Source: Bolinopsis microptera (Eukaryota; Ctenophora; Tentaculata; Lobata; Bolinopsidae). Taken from it: a stretch of 64,000 nucleotides of DNA. The position numbers were made by a program, and so were the translations under genes. The notes beneath the pieces are model-generated. The model was not told the origin of the DNA and did no database searches. It worked only from the letters and a program-made list of their open reading frames with translations. Shown here in pieces: positions 12,101 to 24,100 of this stretch. The stretch lies in the NCBI RefSeq assembly GCF_026151205.1, contig NC_087077.1, positions 620,001 through 684,000 on the forward strand. The letters run 5' to 3'. The stretch's first letter is position 1, and each line of letters opens with the position of its first letter.

Positions 12101-15100
12101 GTTGACACGCTTCCCGAGTCCTCCTTATACTCAGACATACCCTGAGGAGAGCCATGGTCACAGGAATAGAAAACATTATTACAGATAAGGTAAGGGCCGG
12201 GTTGTCTCAGACATACCCTGAGGAGAGCCATGGTCACAGGAATAGAAAACATTATTACAGATGAAGTAAGGGCCTCCTTATACTCGGACATACCCTGAGG
12301 AGAGCCATGGTCACAGGAATAGAAAACATTATTACAGATAAGGTAAGGGCCGGGTTGTCTCAGACATACCCTGAGGAGAGCCATGGTCACAGGAATAGAA
12401 AACATTATTACAGATGAAGTAAGGGCCTCCTTATACTCGGACATACCCTGAGGAGAGCCATGGTCACAGGAATAGAAAACATTATTACAGATGAAGTAAG
12501 GGCCATGAGGAGAGCCATGGTCACAGGAATGGAAAACATTATTACAGATGAAGGAGAGCCATGAGGAGAGCCATGGTCACAGGAATAGAAAACATTATTA
12601 CAGATGAAGTAAGGGCGGGGTTGTCTCGACAATGTTTACACGTAGGGACTGCCCAATTTAGTTAAAGCTATAAAATGTGACCGAGAAGTTTCATCCGCAC
12701 TTGATATTATGAATCACGGAATTCTAGAAGTTGTATTGAATCAAGCTTTTTAGCCGAATACGAAGGTTTAAATACTGAAGTTAATTAATTATGAACACAT
12801 AAATGTGCCATGTTTACCTTGAGGAATTTACTGCTGTCTTTACTGCTACCCTCTTCCTCTCCTTTAAGTTGAGCTTGTTTTATTCTCAGTCTAGCACGGA
12901 GTTTCTTCCTTTCTGCCTCTTTATCTTCTGGAAACAACAGGCGAATAAATGCCAGATAAAATAAAACATACACATAGCTTCTAGTGTTAAGATTGATCAT
13001 CCCTATTAGCATAGAAACATCGTCTATTTTATCTAAAGATCTAGTTCTTACTCTGAGGCATTGTCTCGGCTGAAGGTTTAAGTCCGGCAACTTTTCGTTG
13101 GTTGTAGAGAGAAAAGTCCACATTATAAAACTCAGCTCCACTTCCCTTGACTTCCGGCGGAGGTTTATCCGGCATGACCAGACTTGGGTTATCGTCTGTA
13201 TTCAGGTTCTGGAGGAGGAATTCAAATCTTAATGACAGAAACCGTTTCTTTTCGTGTATTGAGTATTGAGGCTGTTTTTAATGTTTAGTCGTGACCCCAA
13301 ACTGAATTAATGTTTGAGTTTCGACGAAAGAAAAAGAAAGAATTTATCGTCAAAATGTTTACATAATTATAAAAAGTGAGTTGTCTCTGACCTTGAGTTG
13401 TTTAAGTTCCCAGATGCTGGCTGGAAGAGCCACCAACTGATTCCCACTCAGGTTCATCTGCTTGAGACTATTACATTTACATAAACTGTCAGGAATGCAA
13501 GTCAGGAGGTTGCGAGCTGCCATGAACACTTCCTGAAATGGAGAAACCAATTACCAGGACAGATTAACTGAACTATATAGTATATAAATTGTACATAGTT
13601 CAAACTTTTGCAAACGCACTAGTCGTTAGTTCGTACACTTTTCACTGTCTTGTTCTGAGAAGGAACGCAGCGGAGATTTATAAGGTTGCCTGCAAACACC
13701 GACAAAAGAAGAATTATGAACTGTTAACGAGAAAACAATTGAAGATGTACTTAATGGCTACCTTTCTGAACAAATATTAAGGGGTATCGTAGATGATATT
13801 ATAAGCTTATGAGCATTGGACCGTGGCCGTGGGTAGAAAAAACCTTAACCTTGTTGGCTGTTGCCTGCACAAGAGCAATTCTAACTGCACATCCACATTT
13901 TTTGGGAACAAACTGAAATGAATCATATCTGCACAATATTATGTTATCTGCACACTTAACTTTTCTCAAGGCATGCATTGGACAGTGGGTACTAACCAGG
14001 TTTTGAAGTTTTCCAATCAGGGAGGGTACTCCTTCAAACGTGATCTGATTACCTGAACAGATTACTGTTAACATTTAAGTGGAGTCCAGGGAGTTAGCAG
14101 GGATCAAAACACGACGAATTTTACCAGAGTGTGATCTGTGTATGACATTTCATTTCTTGCCCAAATGCACCACATTTTTTTGCATCCAGGTTTAGCTGGC
14201 AGGTTTCTACCACCAAGAAACCTTGCTGGGAACGTGGACCTGTGCTAGCTAAGTATCAGCATACTCATACTCAGTATATTTTGGGCAGTGACTTAATCTT
14301 GTTCTAGTTTATTCCCTTATTGCTTGAAACTTCCACCAATGCACGTGCAGTTACCGGTACTTAATCTAATCTTAACTTTTTAATTAATCTTAACTTATAA
14401 ATTGATCATCAATTCATTATCAGTTGTAATTTCATTAAATTGCAAAGAAACACAATTTTACAACATTTGATAAGTTCGTTAGCATTTATTAACCATTAAA
14501 AAAACAATAATAATAATAATATGTCACAGCTCATAGCGCGTGTCATAAAATCAAAACATAGCGTTTAAAATATCCGTGCTTACTGCTCAGTTGGTCACAA
14601 AACAGTTGGTCACAAAACCTGCTCAGTTGGTCACAAAACCTGCTCAGTTGGTCACAAAACCTGCTCAGTTGGTCACAAAACCTGCTCAGTTGGTCACAAA
14701 ACCAAGTGTTAGGTCACAAAACCAAGTGTTTGGTAGGAATTGTCAAACTATTTGAGGCTAGGTTACCAGATTTTGAACTGGAGCTGGAATAAGATTTAAC
14801 AAGCTTCACTGGTTTAATATTATCACTCGGTTTCAAATCTTCGATAGGTAAATTCACATCGCCGTTAGCTTTGATATCACTGACAAATGTGATATCTTCG
14901 CTATTTTCAAGCGCTGTAGTTCCTGAAGCTTGTCTAGGCATGTCTATATGAGCTGATATGTTGTTGTGTTCACTGGAAAGTTTTGACAAATCTTCGACAG
15001 ATATATCGCTGTGTGTCGAGTGATATTCGTCATCGGATGAATCAACAAAATGACGAATTACAGGTGATTCCTGATTAACAAGCGACAAAACATCTTTTTC

Positions 15101-18100
15101 AGACGACATTAGGATCTCGCTATCACGAGGTAACACTTCGTTCTCCTTGATATCTAGATCCGTATCATCCGTCCATTCTATATTTCTGGCTTGAAGGTGA
15201 GGGGGGACTATTCTAGAAGTCCTCTGTAACAAAGATCTCGCTTCCTTCCCTTCACCTCATCATCCGTGGCCTCGTCAGACCATTCTAGTTGGTTTTTAGG
15301 GAGGACTCTAGTTCTCCTGGAATCCACTCGTTTTGGCGGTGTATAATTATGTTCTGAAGATTGAGGTGTTTCCTTGTATTTAACATGTTTCAAGTAAAGT
15401 GATGACGATGAAGACGAGGAGAAGGAGGGTGTTAATGATCTCTCATTATGGATGATCACTTCATCGTTAATCGGACTAGACCCTTTACTCCGAATAACGC
15501 TCACATACCGCTCACAGTTCAGTAAAATATGGCTTTTTGAGGTCTCTCCCGACCTCCCGAGTCCGCTTTCTACAGAATCTCTAGAGTCTACTCTCTCAAG
15601 TCCACTCTCTACAGAACCTCTAGAGTCTACTCTCTCAAGTCCACTCTCTACGGAACCTCTAGAGTCTACTCTCTCAAGTCCACTCTCTACGGAGTCTGAT
15701 GATGAAGAGTCTGGCGAGATGTCCTGGCTGTCACCTCTGTCACTGTCACATACAACACTATCAGGAAGCTCAATCGTTACAATCTCATCTAGAGATAACG
15801 CTCTCCTCAGTTTTAATGACACCGAAAGTCTGTGAGAGGAGATAACCCTGTCTGAAGTGGTCCTCATAAGAGGAGGACAGGACTGGTGGGGAAGGGTTGG
15901 AGTGTTGGGGAGAGAAACATTGGGGCTGCAGTGCGGGATTAAACCGTTCATTAAACGGGCATAGTTGGGCTTCTGAATCCTGCACGGTGTAGCAGTAGCA
16001 GGTGACTGACAGAGCAAACGCACCCATTACAATCAACAGGATGATAACGATGATGATGATGGTGGTGGGGGTAGGGGAGGAGGAAATGTAGTACAACACG
16101 TTACTCTTCTCTTTCTCGCCTGACGACATGATCACCTGACACTGACTGGAGATTTCCGGATTATTCTGGAGATTTCCGGATTATTCTGGAGGTTTCCGGA
16201 TTATTCTGGAGGTTTCCGGATTAGTTGAAAATAAGAGGGTAGGTTTATCTTGGTTTATGAAAGTTGGAAGAAGAAGGAGTGTGGTGTACGCTATGTGTAG
16301 TGGAGAAAGGAAGAGGTGCTATCCTGGCTACTGAGAGAGCGTTACAATAACACATCATGTTGTCATGTCTGGTTTCTTCGCTGAGAGTGGTAATTACACG
16401 TAACACTTAGAGTAACGTTACACTGAGAGTGGTACACTTAATTACACGTAAAACTTAGAGTAACGTTACACTGATAGCTAATATACGAGTGTGACTATTA
16501 TTAAACAGCGGTAAACAAAAAGATGAGTAAATAAACAAATGATTGCCAAATTAACTAACAAAGTATAATAACGATCTCATCGATTAACAATAACATCTAT
16601 CACTACACCTCGTCGATGAAGAAACAAATGGTCGTGACTTACAACCGATTGCAACGACGGAAAAGTAAGGCGACTGTATAATACACACATATTTTAAACA
16701 TTTGCGAGCGTGTTGATGGACAAGTGGAAGCAGCTGATAAGACTATTTGAAACAGTAACAGCTATTTAACGTCTACTCGATCTTCGTCAGACTCCCCTGC
16801 TAGATGTTGAAATTGTTTACTTTTTAAAAAGCACAACAAAATCAACACCAGCCGCTTGGACAAACGGATAATAGTACATGTACACAGCCACCTTGTTACC
16901 ATCCGTCATATAACAAGTACACACAATAGGACGGATCATCACCGGAGACTGCGAAGAAGAAAAGAGGAACAATTAAAACTGCCAGCAATCAAGGGACGAC
17001 ACTGTCTGAAGTTGGAAATAATTCACGTGTCGAAAAAGAACAATCAACAAAAATACACGATTTAATGTTAACAAATACACGTGCTAAACCAATGTGTTGT
17101 AACAACGTGTGTAAACTAGCTGTCAAAAGCTATGCATGTCACAAATTACTTGCGAGAATTTGTCGTATAGCACTGGTGCAAGTTGAATATATAATGTTAG
17201 TCGTATAAACTACACGATATACGGTATTACACACTGTAGTTAGTACTTGTACTGACTGTACTACTAATTGAAGACAAGACTCCAGTTCCCTTTCTCCTTC
17301 CGGTTTGGGTGTTTGAGGGTGTATAACAGTTGATGTGGCGCTGTTCCAGAACCAGGACAACATGTTTGAGCGCTGTTCAAGAACCGGGACAACATGTTCG
17401 AGCAGCAATGAATAATGGACCAGGCCAGATGATGCATCTTGTAGTTAACCAAGTAAACCAACTATCCTAACACTGACCGAGAGTTTAATTATCGGTTCCT
17501 GAAATGCTAATTATACACTACAATGACGTCTTTGGCCATGTGGATTGTCGTAAGAAGGGTGTTACAAAGGCACCGTGATTATTATTATGTTCAACACGTA
17601 CGGAAGAGAGTTAGTTACAAGTGTTGTCAGTCTGGGTTGGACTCTGAAGTTGATCTAAGGATCTTATTAAACTAAGACATGAAAACAAGAAGATATAATT
17701 GTGTTATTTCCTGTGATCTTAGGAACCACTTTCGATTGAAAACACTATAACTAAAGCATGACATGATATTGTATAATAATATGACCCCTGCGCGGCGGTT
17801 GAAAGAGAACATTTCCGAGAATTGTTAAGGGGTGTATGTGCTATCTGTGGGGGTTCTAATTTGAGAATGAGGACACAAACACATTTCTTGGCGCTTTTTC
17901 CAAAAACTGGATGTCAGAATACCAAAACATAAGGTATGTTTATGCTAACTGCCCAACGTGATCTCATACTTTTAATATTCAAGCGTTACAAAATGAAATG
18001 ACCTAGTAATATAGTACCAAGTGCCTCAAACATAAGTAAAAGGGTCCTGCTCGGTGACCGACAACTAAGAACCTCTCATTCCGGGCTCCCACAGGTATCA

Positions 18101-21100
18101 CATCACATGGCCCAATCAGTGACGTATCATTTGGGATGTGATCCATATTCTAACAATCCTAACAGCCGGACAACGGAGAACCTGAGTAGGGTTCACAAAG
18201 AAAGCTCAAACCTTTGACAAACCTACGATCACATACTGACATACTAACCATGAAAACTTTAGCTTCAAAATATAAACTTTTGGGAAAACCTGTATATATG
18301 CAGTATTTGCTGATTTTAATTATAATATAATCAAGTTTATTTTTCTAGTGTAGTAAGTTGTCATCCAGCCACACAATAAGCAACTTATATTGCAGTTTTA
18401 TCAATTAGTTTATCAAAATATGTCATTGTAATTTTGCATGGCTGAAATGTAACGCTTGATAAATATATAATAATTAATTGAATTTTCAAATAAAAAATTA
18501 ACTTACTCTGCCCTAATGTTAATGAAGCATAATAATGATTAAAATAAATCCCGGTTGATAATCTGATAAGGCACCGAAGTACTAGCACCGAAGTAATAGC
18601 AAACGCTCGCTACTTGCTTTTTCTTTTTATGGCAAAAATTTGAAAAGTTCCTCGAAATTTGAGGTCAGATATCAAAAGTTAAATTTATCATGACGACCTC
18701 GCCTATTCTTAAACTCATTAGTGAAAGCAAAAAATCGTATCTATAAAGTCCGCCCTTTTTTCTTCCTAGTAGATGTGTTAAAAATGACTTCAGATACAAC
18801 AGCACTTTTACTTCTTATTCGTCACTAAACCTACTTTAAACGCGTATCAATTAAAGTTCTCCATTACAAAGTTCTCCCACATATCATACCCCGGATAAAT
18901 TGTTCTGAGAACTGTTATCCATGTTGCTGAGCAAAACACTTCTTGATGTACTCCTCTGACGTATAGTCCGTGTATAGTGTATAGTGTATAGTCCGTGTAT
19001 AGTGTATAGTGTGATACAACAAGCCATCTTATCTACTCAACAGCACTTGTAATATGAGTAGAGATAAGGAAGAGCTAATTACCTTAATTACTAATTAGCA
19101 ATAACATTCTAGAGTGTGTGAAAAGTATATCCGCCACTAATCGGAAGTACTGCGGAGGAGTACTGAATGTTATTTGGCTCGCCTTTTAGTTTAAAAGCTT
19201 CTATATCACATGAAAAAAGCGTTAAGTCGCGCTCACTTTACTTTTATACCGTTACGGGATGTAAGAAACCAAAAAAGTAAAACAGTTCTATTTACAAAAT
19301 CACAAGAAGTAAAAAAACAAACAATGTGCCAACCAACCGACCAATCCTTGGTGTTCATAGTAAGACTGATAATTCAGGGTCATTATAAAATGCGGTTAAC
19401 GCTTGAGAAAAAGGTAGGCAATACTTAACACTTTAGATAAACTGAGTCCTATTGGACAAAAATATCATGACCTTATAATAGGTCAATAATGGAGCAGCGC
19501 AAGGCATCAAATATCAGTAATTACACATACAACAACTCGGGAATATTAACTAATTAGTTGACGATACGTCTCACTTAACTGATATCTAGTTTAAGGGCAC
19601 GTGACGTCATTAGGGCACGTGACGTCATTATCACCTTAAAATAAAATTACTGCTTGACCTGCACACAAATAACGGCACTCTTATATCAAGAATTACTGAT
19701 ACACTCAAATACTTTATAATTACAAAATCAAACTATTAAAACAGTAGGGTCCTAGATTTAATTGCATCCAATTAACTGATCGAAAAGGAGTCACACTTGC
19801 ACTTCTGACATATCTTCTTTTTCTAGATCGGAGTAAAGGAAGTTGAAAATTCTCGCGGAGTCGCTCGAGTCTAAAAGAATCAATCTACCGGCAAATAAAA
19901 AGCTTGACTAAAACATATGTACTTTTAAACCACGAAATTTGTCTCAAAGCTAAAAACACAATAATTTGTCACGTGATACATATTCAGGAACTTTGCCGGA
20001 AATTCATAGTCGGTTAATTAATTATGGGATTATTTTGGTAGTAAGATGTGTCCTGCACGTACGGTTCATACTATTTTCCATAGAACCAATAGCAATATAA
20101 TGAATAGCGAGTCGTGCTTATCAAACAGTTGTTGAATCCATCCTCTCAAACGTAGCTGTAGGGATCCTGAATCTACTAAGATTCTCCACAGTAGTCTCAG
20201 TTGGATGTTGTGCTGCGTACTTTTCTGCGTACATTATAGCATTATCACCATTATTGGGTGCGGTAGGGTGGATGGCTTGGGTGGGCATTGTGGCGCTGTG
20301 ATACTGCTTTGGCACATTGACGTTGTGGTCGTATTTGGACATATCTGCGTGGCGGTTATCTTTAGACATATCTGCGTGGTGGTAATCTTTGGACATATCT
20401 GCGTGGCGGTAATCTTTGGACATATCTGCATGGCGGTAATCTTTGGACATATCTGCGTGGTGGTAATCTTTGGACATATCTGCGTGGTGGTTATCTTTAG
20501 ACATATCTGCGTGGTGGTAATCTTTGGACATATCTGCGTGGTGGTAATCTTTGGACATATCTGCGTGGTGGTAATCTTTAGATATATCAGGATATTGGCT
20601 ATCTTTGGACATATGGGGATGATGGCCACGTATGAACACATCAGGGTTATGGACATCCCTGGCTAGATCGGGGTTTTTTCCATTTTTGACAGTTATATCG
20701 GGTACATCAGCAGAGTGACTATATTTGGGCATACTGGTGGTTTTGTTCTGCACATCAGGGACCCTCTTGAAGCTGTTTGTCTGCACAGATACAGGTTTGT
20801 CGGGTTTTTTCGATTGGTACGTTAAGGCTCGCGGAGGCTTACCGCACTTCCAGCAGATACTCCAACAGAAGCATAGAGAGCAGATCAGGAAAATTACAAG
20901 GAATACAATTATGACTTCATCAACGAGCTCTGCCCCTCCAACCGTTATAGACATCCTGAACTGAAATCAATTGAAACTTATTATTAGATATCTGAAAAGT
21001 TATTACAATCTTTGTTGTCTATGTAAATCGTGCTCGATGTAAATCTGTTCTCGATGTAAACTGTAAAATTATACAAGCAGAAACTGTTGATAAATACTCT

Positions 21101-24100
21101 CAAACTAGACGTTAAATGAATAAGCTTGAATCTCAAGCAAACGATGCATGGTTCATCTTCAACAAGAAAGTACGGAAGGAAAATGACTCTGAGAGTAGAC
21201 AGTAGTTTGAAATTTGCTGTAAGGTCACACGGCGGAGAAACATTACCTAGAACTGAAGGACAGTGTGTTTGATCATAGAGTAAAATGATGCCAGCGAACT
21301 AAATTTTGTACTCAAAGTAAGAATTGTCTCAAATCCGAGTAAGATCCCTACAGTATTCTGACATCGAGTAACAGTATCTGACTGAATATGATACCGTTGA
21401 TGATCGTAAGTCTGTAAGTGTAACTGGGAGGAAATCGAAATACCAGTGACGTAAAACACTCGTGAGCTCCTTCATAAAACTCTTATTTTGGAATAGCAGA
21501 TAACAACGATATGTCATATGCTTTAAATAATTCTGGAATAATAGAGGCTAGTTGATGCATGCATTGCACAATGCACCTATATCTAAACCCTATACTTATT
21601 AATGGCCATTCGAGAACCTTGCCACTTACCGTAAAAAATGACCTGGTAACAGATCCAATTTAACTTACGTTTATCAAGCGTAAAGGGGCATAAATTAGAA
21701 CGTAAATATGGGAGGCAATGAGAATAGTAAAACAGTTGTTTTTATATGAGCTGGTGATAAACTTTACTGCTCCTATCTTAAAGCTACCACCTCTCACCAA
21801 TCAACTGCCGAATACTACAACATTAAATTCTAAATGAATTTTAGCTATGAGTTATTTTGATATTATATGATCTTATGTCATTGCTTAATACTTACTCAAA
21901 GAAGAATTTTGTTTTAAATTGGCTGTTTGTGTGCATTAGTCAGAGACGACATTCAAATCGGCATAATGATCCAGCTAATATGAACAAAATATTTATTCCG
22001 AACTGGATATTTTGCATGTGGCTTTAGAATTGTCACAAATCTTTGCAATATACGAAACGCACAAATTTGTAACCATGGGGTATTAAATAGGATGACTAAA
22101 AGAATTTGTTCTCACTCACCATTAAGATATAGCCTTTTTAACTTCGTCAGTTTACAGATACATGCCTGAAATTTTATTCGTCAACAGTGCAAAATAACAA
22201 TAGAAATACGTTTACACAACCTGAAATTTAAAATACACATAGTAACATACCAATCTTTACAGTATATAGTAGTGCTAAAACCAAACACAATACTTGAATT
22301 TAAATAAGGATTAAAGTGCAAACTTACTGGAATGTCTTTCAGCTTGTTTTCAGTTAAGTTGAGAGTTATTAGTTCAGTCCAACATTCTGAAGCAAATTGG
22401 AAATATAATGATGGTTAAATTCTGAATATTCAGTGGTTACCGAACTTTATACAGCACGATTCGAAAACGTTAACAAACATTTCACGAATTGTGACGAGAA
22501 TTCATTATGGTCACACCTAAATTTCCTAGGAAGCTCCTAAACTTTGGAAGTATGGAGGTTTTTATTAGATGTACTCGTACGGTACGACCTGAATTGGCTA
22601 TATTTTCAAAATTTCTCTTACCAGTAAGCGAGGACATTTCACTGATTTCGTTGTGACTAAAGTTGGCTCGTTTCAGATTCTCCAGCCGATATACTGGTTC
22701 GGGTACGCGGGTCAGTTTGTTGTAGGATAGATCTATCTCGGTCAAACTTGCAAGCTTATCAAACTCCGATGGTATATTGTTGATCCCTCTCTGAAATGGC
22801 ACATACTCAGTTTTTTTGTAACCCGATTATGAAATATTATATCATGTCATTAAACTCATTATCGAAATAAGATAGTTTACAATGGACTTTCTTAATAATT
22901 GTGTGTCTTTGTTATTGTGGTCTAGACAGATTATGGTAAAACTTTTACCCATGCATATTGTGTGATATTTTTGAGGATATGTCTCTTGTACAACTCTACT
23001 CGGCTTCACACAATGAAATAATATGTATCTTGGTGCAATTGTAAAGAATGAAAACAAACACATGTGCTTTTTAATATATTTTATTTGTGGACGTACGTGC
23101 GCGGCTCAAATTTCTGATGTTGACTGTAACAAAAAGTACTCATAACTTGTGTCACGCGTTACATAAAACTCTACAAAAATAATATTATCAGTAGATGTTC
23201 AGATCCGAAATAGCTCAAAAGTTAGGTGCGCTAGGAAATTAACATCGATAAATTATACTGTTCGGAGAAAACTTGTTCACACAAAGACATGTCAAATGGT
23301 TAACGTAGTTATCGGCAAATATCTGCAAACCAAATAACTGCTGAAATCAAATGAGTGTATTACTGGGATAAGGTTCACCAATATAGCCTCTGATAGGGGC
23401 TAGGGCCCTGTCTGTTCTGTCTACAATAAAGCCTCTGAGCCTCTGATAGGGGCTAGGGCCCTGTCTGTTCTGTCTACAATATAGCCTCTGAGCCTCTGAT
23501 AGGGGCTAGAGCCCTGTCTGTTCTGTCTACAATATAGCCTCTGATAGGGGCTAGGGCCCTGTCTGTTCTGTCTACAATATAGCCTCTGAGCCCCTGATAG
23601 GGGCTAGGGCCCTGTCTGTTCTGTCTACAATATAGCCTCTGAGCCTCTGATAGGGACTAGGGCCCTGTCTGTTCTGTCTACAATAAAGCCTCTGAGCCTC
23701 TGATAGGGGCTAGGGCCCTGTCTGTTCTGTCTACAATATAGCCTCTGAGCCTCTGATAGGGGCTAGGGCCCTGTCTGTTCTGTCTACAATATAGCCTCTG
23801 AGCCCCTGATAGGGGCTAGGGCCCTGTCTGTTCTGTCTACAATATAGCCTCTGAGCCTCTGATAGGGACTAGGGCCCTGTCTGTTCTGTCTACAATAAAG
23901 CCTCTGAGCCTCTGATAGGGGCTAGGGCCCTGTCTGTTCTGTCTACAATATAGCCTCTGAGCCTCTGATAGGGGCTAGAGCCCTGTCTGTTCTGTCTACA
24001 ATATAGCCTCTGAGCCCCTGATAGGGGCTAGGGCCCTGTCTGTTCTGTCTACAATATAGCCTCTGAGCCTCTGATAGGGGCTAGGGCCCTGTCTGTTCTG

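Larger units (their letters stand above)
3198..12141 (-). other. FLII: FLII part 2: linker and six gelsolin-like repeats, exon map
   Basis: Coding exons in transcript order on the minus strand are 12141-11947, 11846-11745, 11106-10970, 10495-10299, 9948-9810, 9675-9525, 9364-9216, 9103-9012, 8766-8663, 6664-6544, 6329-6204, 5939-5741, 5616-5489, 4831-4700, 4479-4346, 4162-4038, 3893-3791, 3621-3522 and 3307-3198. Gelsolin-like repeats start near residue 519 ([10 protein letters not shown]). Conserved blocks follow: [127 protein letters not shown] and [10 protein letters not shown] poly-Glu run in exon 5939-5741 sits where human FLII also carries an acidic stretch. The last exon encodes a basic C-terminus, [17 protein letters not shown]. 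Confidence 0.92.

Noticed and set aside
11938-12444. 168-codon minus-strand frame through the FLII junction repeats
   Set aside because: Only its last 65 codons are a real exon. The rest is the repeat unit read through copied intron sequence.
15452-15835. 127-codon plus-strand frame over the Ser-rich membrane protein
   Set aside because: It mirrors the 39-bp coding repeat. The minus strand has the membrane segment and consistent composition.
20205-20666. 153-codon plus-strand and 140-codon minus-strand frames over the nine-residue repeat gene
   Set aside because: They are shadows of a 27-bp coding repeat. The frame with a membrane segment and natural ends is 20121-20954.
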